Shown here piece by piece: positions 26,015-36,877 of a stretch of DNA of 64,000 nucleotides. A program made the position numbers and the translations under genes. The DNA is from Melieria omissa (lineage: Eukaryota; Arthropoda; Insecta; Diptera; Ulidiidae), in assembly GCA_963971225.1 (NCBI GenBank), contig OZ020269.1, forward strand, positions 92,938,865 to 93,002,864. Reading direction: 5' to 3'. Position 1 is the stretch's first letter. The number at the start of each line of letters is the position of its first letter. The notes below the pieces were generated by a model. It had not been told where the DNA came from. It worked only from the letters and a program-made list of their open reading frames with translations, and did not search any database.

Positions 26015-26240
26015 TCTATTCCAGCCAGATTTAGCCCCCTGCGACTATTTTCTGTTACCGAACCTGAAGAAATAGCTCGGCCGTAAGAGATTTGGCTCGA
26101 ATGAAGACGTCATCACTGAAACATATGAATATTTTTAGGACCTTGAGAAAACCTATTATTTGAAGAGATCAAAATATTAGAAAAACAATACACTAAATAT
26201 ATCGAGCTTAACGGAGAATGTGTTGAGAAATAATACGGTT
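26015..26240 (+). pseudogene. mariner transposase C-terminal remnant
   Basis: FQPDLAPCDYFLLPNLKK, stop, LGRKRFGSNEDVITETYEYF, stop, DLEKTYY... and YIELNGECVEK match the mariner pattern SPDLAPSDYFLFPNLKKWLGGKRF...CIELKGDYVEK. Several stops and a frameshift. The third catalytic Asp (P-x-D-Y) is still visible. Confidence 0.75.
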
Positions 26241-26616
26241 TTTTGTCAAAGAAAAATTCTTTTATTCAAAAAGTCATTAACTTATCAAACTGCTCTCGTA
26301 CATTACATTTTTATTTTTACTTCTCTATACACTTTCCGTCTCTTAACTTATTTTTTCTTTTTTTATTTTTGAATAATCTAACTCTTTGTTTTCTCGTAGT
26401 TTTTGTTATATATTTAAAAACGAAATTTTTTTCAATTTCATTATAATTTTTTATGTTAGTTAAGCATAAATTATTCTAAACTTTTCTGTATGGAAGTAAA
26501 ATAAGAAGAGCTGAAATTTTACTCACCATATCTTTTTTGTTTTTCAATGTATCTATTCTGTTTTTAACCCTTTCGACCCCGAATTTTACTCTGTGTCTCG
26601 ATATTACTTTTTGGTA

Positions 26617-27897
26617 TTACCAGGTATGCGCATATGAAACCGGTAACGACATCTAGCGGTAAATAGCCGAATATTTATAAACTTCGGAACCGTACCAAAT
26701 GTCATGTTTGCTTCTTCTGTCATATGTCAACAATATTCAGTTCACAATTTGTCAAGTTTCATCCAACAACGCATTGTTTGACACTCCGGAAAATGTCAGA
26801 TTACGTGCCTACAAATTAGGATTTGCGGACACAGTTAATTTTGTGTTACCATTTGAAAAAAAAACGCTTCCGAATCGCATCGAATGCTTGTGGAAGCTTA
26901 CGGCGAGCATGCTCTTGGTCGCACACAGTGTAACGAGTGGTTCAATAAATTTAAAAGTGGTGATTTTGATGTGAGAAACGAGGAGCTTGGCCGGCCACCA
27001 AAAAAGTTTGAAGACGCCGAATTGCAAGCATTACTCGATGAAGATGATGGCCAAACGCAAGAACAGCTCGCAGAACAATTGGGTGTTGACCGTCGGACCG
27101 TCGGAAAACGTTTAAAAGCAATGGGAAAAATTTTAAAGGTCGGTAGATGGGTGCCACATGAACTGACTGAAAGGCAGCAAGAAAACCGAAAAACCACTTG
27201 TGAAATGCTGCTCGCCCGGTACAAAAGAAAGTCGTTTTTGCATCGAATCGTAACTGGTGATGAAAAGTGGGTCTATTTCAAGAATCCCAAACGAAAAAGA
27301 TCGTATGTTAACCGCGGCGAAAGTGCGCAATCGACCGCAAGGCCAGATCGCTTCGGAAAGAAGGCCATGCTATGTGTTTTCTGGGACCAGCGTGGTGTCA
27401 TATGGTATGACCTTCTAAAACCTGGTGAAACGGTTAACGGTGAACGTTACCAACAACAATTGGCCGATTTGAACCGTGCTATACGCCAAAAACGCCCAGA
27501 ATATGAAGCCAGGCAACACAAAGTGATTTTCCTCGATGACAACGCACCACCACACCGCACTAGAGCCACCAAAGAATTGGTTGCATCGTACAACTGGGAA
27601 GCTCTTGCTCATGCGGCTTACTCACCAGACTTGGCGCCTTCGGATTATCACATGTTCGCATCGATGGGCCACGCATTAACGGAACAGCGCTTCAATTCTC
27701 ACGCAGAAGCCAAAAAATGGATCGATGATTGGTTTCAGGCAAAATACGAAACATTTTTTTGGCGAGGCATCCATAAATTGCCTGAGAGATGGGAAAAATG
27801 TGTAGCTAGCGATGGCCATTACTTTGAAGAATAAAATTGTAATCATTTCCTCACAATAAACGTGTTTTTACCGGTTTCATAGGCGCATACCTGGTAA
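26617..27897 (+). mobile_element. near-intact mariner, mauritiana-type
   Basis: Terminal inverted repeats of 30 bp (left starts TTACCAGGTATGCGCATATG) differ at one position. The minimal ends CCAGG...CCTGG are flanked by TA on both sides, and the CCAGGT start recalls Mos1. About 1.28 kb, the normal size. The transposase frame lies inside and has only two lesions. The element sits in copy B of the TTAA element, whose sequence resumes beyond it. Confidence 0.93.
26793..27834 (+). pseudogene. mariner transposase with one stop and one frameshift
   Basis: The open part (26884-27834, 316 residues) covers the HTH region (WFNKFKSGDFDV; TVGKRLKAMGKI) and the DD34D core: VTGDEKWVYF, FLDDNAPPH and YSPDLAPSDYHMF, ending LPERWEKCVASDGHYFEE, which is close to the Mos1 C-terminus. 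The natural start is probably ATG 26793 (MSDYVPTN...), followed by TAG at 26817-26819 and a one-base insertion in the A run 26856-26864; beyond it ASESHRMLVEAYGEHALG is in the downstream frame. All three catalytic Asp are present. Inactive as written, but young. Confidence 0.92.
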
Positions 27898-27908
27898 AAT
27901 CATAACAC

Positions 27909-28225
27909 TTTGATTGGCACGACAGCCCGCTTACGCGAGACTAAGGCCTAGCTTCCCGCAACCACCCGTGTTGTGCGTGTGAATTTGTACGCGGGTGGAA
28001 GGGACCTACAGTTTTATGCCGGTTCCGAACGGCAGGTTGGCGGCTTTTCATAGGCAATTTTTACTCTCAGAGGTTTGCCATTTCCAGCTGAGAGCACAGC
28101 CACCGAAAGAGAAAGCGAGTTTCCCGTTATTTTTTTTAGGTGTTACTACATGCAGAATTCGAACTTGCGTCGCTCTGCATGCGACTCGCTGGACCACGCA
28201 CTAACCAACTGAGCCACGGCGGCTG
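27909..28225 (-). mobile_element. tRNA-derived SINE
   Basis: The minus strand begins GCCGCCGTGGCTCAGTTGG. It has a pol III A box (TGGCTCAGTTGG, 28205-28216) and a B box (GTTCGAATTC, 28155-28164), then a body containing GGCAAACCTCTGAGAGT, CTGCCGTTCGGAACCGGC and AACTGTAGGTCCC, which I know from tRNA-derived SINEs of flies. It is flanked by a 9-bp target duplication (TCATAACAC 27900-27908; TCATGACAC 28226-28234; one mismatch). It is not a functional tRNA, because the acceptor-stem pairing is missing. Confidence 0.9.
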
Positions 28226-28799
28226 TCATGACACACTCGCCTAAAAAGTGTGCACACGACATTTGAAGTCGCCACGCCTCTTTGTTAGAATGTTAGAGCT
28301 AGTCTACTTTTGAACAATTTTAGCTTAGAACGGCTTAAATAAATTGTGTATCAATATTTTTAATTACAAAAAAAATGATTTAATATTTATGGAAAAATAA
28401 AAAGCTATCACTTTTTGATTTTATTTAACCATTATTAAAGAACCAGGGTTTTAACTAAACGCGTCAAATTTGTCGACTTCAATTAGAACACAAACTTTCC
28501 CTGATATCGCTGTAAATTATTGAAAATTATTTTGGAGATAACAGTAAAATTTTTGTTATTCGCTTTGAATTCACTTCAAAAACTATTAATTTGTTGGTGC
28601 CTACTTAAAAAAAAACCCATAATTCAATTGTAGCTTTTGCTAAAAGATGACAAATAGGTGAAGTTGCTCTCAGGCAACTTTGGGGTAAAGGGTTAAATAA
28701 ATGTTTAATGTGACTCGGCAGTATGAAGGGGAGGTAACTCCTGGTCCTTAAGTTATCCGGCTAACCTATGTCCAGAACCTATGGAAATCTTCTTAGGGC

Positions 28800-28850
28800 A
28801 ACTACAAGCTCACTGTAGACCAGTCTACAGCTCACTGTAGACTGGTCCCG
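28800..28850. repeat. small palindrome CTGTAGACCAGTCTACAG and partial copy
   Basis: A perfect 8-bp-arm inverted repeat within a short direct repeat (CTCACTGTAGAC at two places about 25 bp apart). Nature unknown. Confidence 0.5.
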
Positions 28851-29031
28851 TTTCGGATCATGAAAGTTACAGGCGCCTAATTGAGCGTTTCTTAGAAATT
28901 TCTCTCTTCTGGCTGAGCAGTGTTAGTCGCTAACGAAAGTGGGACCCTTACTTGCTTTGCAAGGAGGAACGCGCCAGCAAGGACGCAAACGACAAACTTT
29001 TGCTTACGTGTCTGCGATTCTGGACACTTAA

Positions 29032-29180
29032 CACGTTGAGTGCCACATGAGACCACTTTGGTCTCACACGAATTTGGGCCTCCTGTGCCACATGAGACCA
29101 GAGTGGTCTCGCAGTCAAAACAAAAAAATGCTGTGGCCTGTAAGCGCATTTTTTCGGATTATATGGTGGCACTCAACGTG
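29032..29180. mobile_element. 149-bp TTAA-flanked MITE
   Basis: Perfect 15-bp inverted ends CACGTTGAGTGCCAC, TTAA on both sides (29028-29031, 29181-29184). Inside are two short palindromes, GAGACCACTTTGGTCTC and GAGACCAGAGTGGTCTC, each preceded by TGCCACAT. Non-coding. The TTAA target points to a piggyBac-type source. Confidence 0.88.
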
Positions 29181-29184
29181 TTAA

Positions 29185-31920
29185 AAAATAATAGGTAATC
29201 ATGCCAGTCTACTTTCAAATGATTTTTGCTGAAGCTGCTGAGATGTGGGGGAGATTAAAGTGTCAAGCATTTTCAGTGCAAATGATCACCTGGCAAACGA
29301 CTTCTTTAGCAACTTTGGAGATCTCTCGAAAAAAGTAAGTTTTATTAAATTGAAGCTGTTTATAAAACTGACTCGTGTAGAGAGAGAACATAAATGCTTG
29401 GCATCACTAAGTGTCCACTCAACCTAACCTAACTTAACCTTAGCAACCTTTCATTGCGCACTGGTTCTTACTAAAAATTGGTGAATTTGAATAACTGCAT
29501 GGAAAATATTGAATAACTGAAAATACAAAGCGCAAAAACTACGTATTCTATGGATTTAAGACCCACCACGAATTAACTGTTCGTGAATATTAAAGAAAGT
29601 TGCGGCGATAAGAGATTTTCATCAAATGCAAGTTTAGAGACCCCTTAGAAATAAGATTGTTCTAATTGCTTAAAAAAGTTGGAACAACATTGAACAAAAT
29701 GTATCAAGCTTCATTGAAAAAATGAAATTTTCTTAAAAAAAACAACAATTATATAACAATTGTTATAGCAAAATAATTATTCCTTTATTGCATTGAAAAT
29801 ATTTTTAAGATTTGAGAAAAGAGTGTTAAAACAAGAGCGAAAAGACGAATTTAGAAAAATTTGTATATTCTATTTGATAATTTTTTTTTTTTGAGCCTTT
29901 AGGCGTTACGTGACTCACTGACATATTTGAACCTACTAACTGTAACTAACCAGTGGGTCCATTGTACCCATGGCTTGTTGATCAAACAGCTAAATGTCCT
30001 GCTGAATACATACATATACATAGTAATGCATACGGCAATCGAGAAAACGATTGTCGTATGTGCTATGGGATACAATGAAACATACGACATTCGTCTTCTG
30101 CAGCGACGATATATTAAGATACTGATATGTAAATATATCTCGTGAGACACTATGCACAGTTCAACCGATCTTTGCAGTTCTCATTCTCACTTGCAATGGT
30201 GCATTGTTGTTGGATGGCCGTTTTTCTCGAGCTTATCGTGATTAACCGTACAAACTATAACTCGTCTGCCGCCAGAGCTCGAATGCGGGGTTGCCGCACC
30301 GGACATGCATAAATATTCGTGTAAGCAAACACATACAACAACACACACACACACACATGCATAGAATAACAACAACACCAACACCACACCGAACCATGGC
30401 CAAATTAAAGCGTTGCAGGCCCGCAATGGAATATTTAATCATTCCCACGCGCCAAACAATAGTGGGAAATTTTTGCCGATTGTGCTGGCTGACAAAGACA
30501 ACAACAACAATAATAACAACGGCGGCGGCGTCATTGTTAGCATTGTAGGAAAATGACTAGAAGAAAAATAGCAACAACAACAATAACAACAACAACATCC
30601 AGTCAACTAGAAGAAGGTTTGTAAATTATTTAGTGCTGTTGTTGTTGTTTTTAGCGTTGTTAGTTAATGTTGTTGAGCGTTTTTTTTTTGTTGTCTAATT
30701 TCGTTTTGTTTTTCTTTGGTTGCAATTTTTTCATTACTTTTTTTCTGAATTGCTCTAAATTGTGTAAATGTCGCCTGAGAGTGTCTGTCTGTCTGACTAT
30801 CAGTATGACTGTATGTATGTGTGTGTCTGTTTTCTTAGTGCTGCACTTTGCTGTGAATGTATGTGTGTGTGTGCGTACTCACACCGCCACCACAGCTAAA
30901 CTTTATTTTCCGTTTCTTGTTTGCATTAATTTTCCCCACGTTTCTTTTTTCCCCTCTCCTTTCTTTTCATTTATTTTCTTTTGCTTGGCATTTTTTTTGT
31001 ACGTTTTTTTCTGCGTCTGCTCATTTTAATTCGTGGAAACCCAATTGACTCACGTCAAAAAACAAACCTCATTTTCGAAATCATCCAGCGCCATTCGTTG
31101 AAATGCCGCACCGACAACAACGCAGCGCCAATTCTTCAAACAGCGCTTCCTCTGCCTCACTTCGTTGCGCCACACTTTGTTTCTCGGCGTTTAAGTTTAT
31201 TTGCGAAATTAAATGAAGACTTTTTAATGCCAAAGCAGCGCAGCATAAGATTCACATGCACAACCACACTCAAACACACTCACACACATACACGCAAACA
31301 TAATGGAAATGGTGTCCAAGTCTGGTCAACGTAATGCAGTGGCTCGACGTTTGATTGGCCGGTCCGTTGGCGGTGCGGCTGACTGGTTGACTGCTTCAGT
31401 GTGACTGGGAAACGTGTGAAGTTGTTGTCGATTTTGTTGATGTATCACGACAGCTCAACAGGTCGTAATTCATTGGTGCGACGCGTTGGCGCGCTGTCAG
31501 CCACATCCGTTCCGCATAGGCCATGGCTGGACTGCGAACGCCGTCCACAGTCCAATTGTTACACAATATTTGGTGCTAACGAAATCTAAATTAGTTTTAA
31601 CCACAACAAGCCAAAACCCAAAACCAACCAAGTCCCGTGGGGTTAGAGAAGGGGACCTCCAAGGATGACATTAAGTCGCTACTGAATTTTGATAGAAAGA
31701 ATTTTTCGAACACTTTTCCATAGATCCACAAGGCGTTCTACCGTCAGGCACCCAACAGAGTCTACGCGGGGTCGAACTAATCAAGCCAAAGTCAATAATG
31801 TTTATTTTGACTAACTTCAATCAAGTATTACCACCGGAGGAGTTTATCGGCTTGGACTTCAATATGTCAGTTGTCTTATCGAACATTTTCAAGTCTATTT
31901 CTCAGACCTACTAATGATTT
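29185..31920. other. non-coding DNA, no gene seen
   Basis: Includes an inverted pair GTCGTATGT/ACATACGAC (30054-30091), CA/GT runs (30340-30356, 30815-30875, 31275-31290) and CAA runs (30500-30600). Short frames on both strands only. 30200-31600 has the composition of single-copy regulatory or UTR DNA. Confidence 0.4.
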
Positions 31921-31929
31921 TAAAAAAAA

Positions 31930-32375
31930 ATTGTGTGTCCTTATTCACTCTCCTTGGGAGCATAGGTCCTAAACAAGTCTTTTCCATTTGACTCGATTTG
32001 ACTCGCTGTTGTTTCTGCAGAATATTTTGCATAGAATCGACCACCTGAAGATGTTTTTCGGTCTTCTGCAACTTCTGCTCACTTGAGAAATCCAATCAAG
32101 CATCACCCTTGTGATGCTGGTTGGAAGTTTTCTTTATTTTCTTTATATTTTGTATCTGCTTGCTTTATCTCTTTGGGTAAGGGTTCTTCAATCGTCAGAA
32201 TATTCTGCAAATGACTCGTAAAAACTTGTTGACGAAGACTTGGAGCCTCTTTGTGATAGGGTTTGAATCCTATTTGAATCCTCCTGCAAATTTTTTTCAC
32301 TCTTCTGCTCTCTTGAGGATTCCATTCAAGCGCTATTCTTATCACGCGAGTTGGTCGATTTCTTAGCGTGTAACC
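31930..32375 (-). pseudogene. RTE-like LINE C-terminal remnant
   Basis: Minus-strand reading GYTLRNRPTRVIRIALEWNP QESRRVKKICRRI matches the motif WIGHTLR......ALEWNPQGKRRRGRP-TWRR at the end of RTE-like LINE ORFs. Further on, in another frame, NRVKWKRLV-DLCS fits the final W(K/R)...V..LC segment. Frameshifts and stops are present. Only the last ~130 residues of the ORF remain. Confidence 0.65.
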
Positions 32376-34697
32376 TATCCATAGCCATTTACTTCACATA
32401 ATTCGTTTTGAGTAAGAGTTCATCACTCATCAGTTTCCAGAGCTCATTGTTTCTATCAACTTGTTGACGAGGACCAATCAAGTTTCACTGTCTTACAACA
32501 TCGGTCATTTCACACATGCATTGAATATCGTAGCTTCCTCTGCCTGAAAATCTGTCGCTTGCCTTACACAGGCTGCCAGAGACTTCTTCCTTGGCTTCCT
32601 TGTCGTACAAAACAGCTACATGTAGCAATATATTTTAAAGTAATCTCTTTTATTTCAACCAGGATTTTCGTACAATTGTGCAAAAATCACGTTGATCCCA
32701 GGCAGCCACTTAAATTAGAATGTAATTGAAAACTTAAAAATTGACTTTAAATCCGCGTCTCCGAGCAGCAGCTTGAACACAGAAAGATAGATTTTCTCAT
32801 TGGAAACAAAAAAAACCTACCTACATAAAAAATGCCGAATTGCCCTCTATCATTCATTTTTTATGCTTTGAAAACCAACCTAAGTTCTTATTAAAATTCA
32901 TAAATTTAATTTTTAAACTTTTACATTTTTAGTCATAAGGTGCGAGGTAGGAAGAATGATTGGAAAACATCCAGAAGGCAATGTTATGACTAGTCCTGAA
33001 GAATATATGAGGCGAGACTTTTCCACCCGGTGTATGAAATAAGATGCTAATATGCACCTAAAACTCCATTTACATATAAACATATTTCATTTCACTCTTT
33101 CCACGTATTCCATACAACGAGGACATTTGGATACAGAAACTTATTCGCCGAACATAGAATCCGTGTTCCCAAGGAGCAGATGGATGTCCAAAAATTATTT
33201 CATTATTTCAAATCATTGGATATTTTGAAAACCGATTTACAAACTTAATTGTTGAATTGTAGATCAAGCTTTGTATCAATAATGATACGTTTGGTTTTTT
33301 GTTTTATTATAACTTTTTTCAGGATATAATTAATTGAATCATTCTTGTGACTTTGTTTGTGTTGGGATTATGCCTGTTTAAAACCATCTTTCACACTTTT
33401 TTAAGAAAGAGGTCTTGAGAAAATTGAAAAGTTTATAATTTTCTCCTTTGTATACATAGGATTCCTTAAATTTTTTGAAGCACGATCTACGGTTAAATTT
33501 TTTAAGAATTTGTTATATTTCTTTGAGTATTTTCAACCAAGTAATCTGCTTTGTGAAGCATTTTAATCATCAACAACATTGTGAGAGTCTTTCCCATAGT
33601 ATAATCTTTTTAGAGTCAAATCATTATTGTTGAATTTTTTAAGAATCTTTAATCTTTTCCAGTGTGCATTGCAGGGTTAAAGCACATCAGAATACATCAA
33701 AAAGCACACTTCATGCATATTGATTGCCATTTAAGTTGTAGTTAAAAGTTAAACGGAATGACCACGACATTTGTTTCCTAAAGTTCCGGATGCCACTTAC
33801 GGCTGACAAAACGTTGGCTTTATTTGTATTTCTATTAACTTATTATTATAATAGAATAAATATTAAATATTTACATAAACCTACAGCAAGGTGAAAGCTT
33901 TAAATTACATTATTTTTTGGGCCTAACAGTTATATATTTCTATTTTGTATTTTAATTATAGTGAAAACTTTAAGTAAATCAAGTATAACTAGTCTAGAAA
34001 AAATAAAAGAATAACAATTTAAAAAAATTTTAATAAACAAACATATTCAAGAAAAATAATAGAAAATTTATTTTAAGGGGAGAGATCAGTTAAATTTTTT
34101 GGAGAGTTGAATTTTTTTTTTGGAATCGGTTAGTTCAATGCCTTGAAAACATCGTCCTAAGAGGATTTTTCAAAATACGAACGCGTTCTCTCATAATGCG
34201 GGAACAAAGCAAGCGCTCCGCCTACCGCTCGGCCCTGTTTCCAAACTTCAACCGCATAAAATAAAAAATAAATTAACTAAAAAAATACTGCAAAAAATTT
34301 GAATGCACAAAATAAAAAGAAGACAATAATTTGAGTTTTATTTCGTTTTACTATTATTTGTATACAATGTAAATACTAAGTACCTATTCCCTACAGCTTC
34401 GCTCACGTCGATCTCGTCAAAAATTAATTTGTTGCAAATACCTGAAAATTCAATAAGTATAAAAATATCAAACAATTGAGTTGCAATTATTCTATGCAAA
34501 GTTCTCATGCCGATGACTTGTCAAACACACCACAAACTCTTCCAGTAGAAAAACGACGACCAAGCTGTCCCACAATTCTAAAGATATATCAATAATAAAG
34601 TTTCAGTTATGTAAAAGTGAGTCCCCGTTGTTGAACGAAAGTCACAAGTTCCAATAAAAGTAAGTAACTAAGTAATATATCCATACCGGGCTTTAAT
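32376..34697. other. AT-rich spacer, no gene seen
   Basis: Long AT-rich stretch, no frame above background. 34080-34260 is somewhat G/C-richer and could be a decayed repeat; I do not recognise it. Confidence 0.4.
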
Positions 34698-34700
34698 ATT

Positions 34701-35700
34701 CGACCTTATGCTGAATGTCGTCTCACTCATCGTTGACGATCGTCTATGTGTATCGTCAAATCTATCGTTTCGTCGACGCAACGTAGACGAAACGTTGTGC
34801 ACTGAATAAACACGGCAACTCTATGAGTGGGAAATTTTTTGTTTTGGGTATTTCACGTGGGAAATTCTGTTACTTCAAATGATTTGTGTGTTTATTTGAA
34901 AAATAAATGGATTACGAGCTGTTTTTTTTCAAGCGACGAGGAAGATCTTATAAATCTTTGATGGTGCAGCGGAGGCTGTTAATGCAAACAGTGGACTTAT
35001 TTGCGTTGCCTGAAACCAAGTAATTTATTTTTCTTTGACCAATGCAAGTGGAGCCCCCACTGGGAGGAAAGATACGGCCTCGGTAAGTAGCGTTCTGCTC
35101 CGGCGAGTTCGCCCACCTCGCAGTGGCCTACGATACCTTGTGCCCTGGCACCCAAAATAATGAGACGTTGGAGCCTTTAGCTAGGGTGATTAAGAATTTT
35201 TGGAAGTCCAAGACGAGCCTAGATGAGGTGGTCGCCTCCGCGAGCGGCTTGATGGCTGCCTGACTGTCCGAGTATATGTGGACATCCGCTTTGTACGCGT
35301 TTTCGCAGATAAGTCATATAGAAACCTGGTAAATGGCCATTACTTCTGCCTGGAAGACACTGCAATGATCAGGTGGAAGGAAAAGCTGGGGCTTCGCTTC
35401 GCTGACTGCAGAAAATACCACAGCCAACCTTGTTACCTATGTTACCACCACACTACGCTTCCTTCCCTGGAAAAGGGCTGCCATTGGGAAACGGGAGATC
35501 CCAATTTCATTTCAGTATCGTTTTAGTTTCGTCAGCAAAATTTCCGACGATAGAAATATTCGTCGATAGACGAAAGGCGAAGGCGATAACGATGACGAGC
35601 ATAGCACTCCGTCGTCAGCTGACGATACGACGATGAGCAGCATACGAAAGTTGCCGTATCGTCATTTTTTCAGACGATGACGATATTCAGCATAAGGCCG
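34701..35700. mobile_element. PIF/Harbinger-like element with an internal LINE fragment
   Basis: Ends CGACCTTATGCTGAATGTCG and, inverted, CGGCCTTATGCTGAATATCG match at 18 of 20, and ATT (34698-34700, 35701-35703) is a 3-bp target duplication, the size used by PIF/Harbinger elements. Subterminal CGTC/GACGAT words repeat many times on both sides. A start MDYELF at 34909 followed, after one frameshift, by SSDEEDLINL recalls the acidic N-terminus of Harbinger proteins. The middle is taken by a LINE fragment. Confidence 0.65.
35060..35440 (-). pseudogene. LINE RNase H domain fragment inside the Harbinger-like element
   Basis: Minus-strand reading CSVFQAEVMAIYQVSI, then (frame slips) ADVHIYSDSQAAIKPLAEA TTSSRLVLDFQKFL and NVSLFWVPGHK. 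FQAE, YSDSQAA and WVPGH are RNase H signatures of I/jockey-type LINEs. Stops and frameshifts; no reverse transcriptase nearby. Confidence 0.8.
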
Positions 35701-35734
35701 ATTGTATCTTGCATCGTTTACATAATTCCACATA

Positions 35735-36330
35735 ATTCCGAACTCCTGAGATATATTCCACAACACATATTCCAATGCTTCCTCCAATCTGGAAAACACT
35801 TTTCATATGCTGATTTTGGGTCGCCTTCAGCTTCTTCTGTGAATTCTCCTTTACTGCCTCAATACTTAGTCTGAAAATGTTTTCCTCAAAGTAGTAATTT
35901 GAATCGAGGGAATAGGAAAAAGTCAACATGGGCTCCAATGTTGGATGAAAACAAAAATGGTTTAAACATTGTTTTTGGTCAAATAGCCGCGTACCAGACG
36001 TGATGTGCGAGCCGGAGCGTTGCCATGGTGAAGAAACCACCAGTTGTCCTTTTACAATTCTGGCCTTTCGTGACGAGCATTTTTCCTCAAACGCTTTAAT
36101 ACTCTAACGTAATATTCCTTATTTACTGTTTGGCCTGGTAGAAAAAACTCGGAGATTCGAAGTCATATTCACAGGTCTATGTCCCGTCATCGGTAATGAT
36201 GCCGTCGATAAGATTTTGGCCTAAAGAAAGCATTTCTTTAGCGGCGTCAATTGGATGCTGATTCTGCAACAAATTCAACACTTTCGATACAAAATTTGCA
36301 AAACACATCACTCACTTGATTTTTAAAGGT
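35735..36330 (-). pseudogene. mariner-like transposase remnant
   Basis: Pieces in order on the minus strand: NLIDGIITDDGT (first Asp region), FFLPGQTVNKEYYVRVLKRL, HHGNAPARTSRLVRGYLTKN (second Asp changed to Gly), HVDFFLFPRFKLLL (third region) and YEKCFPDWRKHWNMC (end). Frameshifts and stops between them. The order and motifs fit a mariner-family transposase different from the other copies in this window. Probably 5'-truncated. Confidence 0.72.
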
Positions 36331-36339
36331 ATCACGCAA

Positions 36340-36877
36340 AAACTTCCGGCGCTCAAACAGATATTTTAGCACCAGATAATAATAATACCTCAAGCGCTAT
36401 TTGTCTACGGTTCCCTTAGTATTTTACAGACATGTACTTTAGTTTCGTTTTGTTAGTTTAAGAAGGCGTGGGCGATTCTTTATAGCCTATAATTGCTGCT
36501 ACGACACGTTGCAGCATGAATGACTAATTTTTTTATGTTCATATCGCCTTACAGAAGAATGCCATAGCTGATTGTTGTCACTGTGTTGTCCGTGTCTGAT
36601 GGACTTGGCACATAAAACATAACCTATGTTTACTTCAGTGAAACACAGAATCATTTGATATCAATATTGATTTGCACATTTTTACTGCTGCTTTGTTTAG
36701 TGGGCGATTCTATATGGCCTATATTTGTCACAATGACACACTAAATCCTTTGATACCCATACATAAATAGATAGATTCAATAGATAATTAGTTGCACTAA
36801 AACCAATGATCTATTGTACCCCTTACAAGTATTAGGGAACATTCCCTAATTCCACCAACCTGAAGAAATTTTTTAAC
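36340..36877. repeat. two diverged copies of a GTGGGCGATTCT-TATAGCCTATA motif
   Basis: GTGGGCGATTCTTTATAGCC at about 36468 and GTGGGCGATTCTATATGGCC at about 36700, each followed by GACACA/GACACG and a GAATGA or AATCC. A third relative (GTGGGCGTGGCC...ATATAGCCTAAAT) is at about 38228. Nature unknown. Confidence 0.45.

Larger units (their letters stand above)
26568..28692 (-). mobile_element. TTAA-flanked piggyBac-type non-autonomous element, copy B (inverted), with two insertions
   Basis: Ends CCCTTTCGACCCCGAATTTT and, inverted, CCCTTTACCCCAAAGTTGCC, preceded by TTAA (26564-26567, 28693-28696). Relative to copy A it lies in opposite orientation. It is interrupted by a mariner (26617-27897) and a SINE (27909-28225 plus a 9-bp duplication); without these about 520 bp remain, close to the 555 bp of copy A without its own insert. 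Confidence 0.85.

Noticed and set aside
28150..28225. Possible tRNA gene on the minus strand
   Set aside because: A and B boxes are present, but acceptor-stem pairing is absent and it continues into a SINE body with a target duplication.
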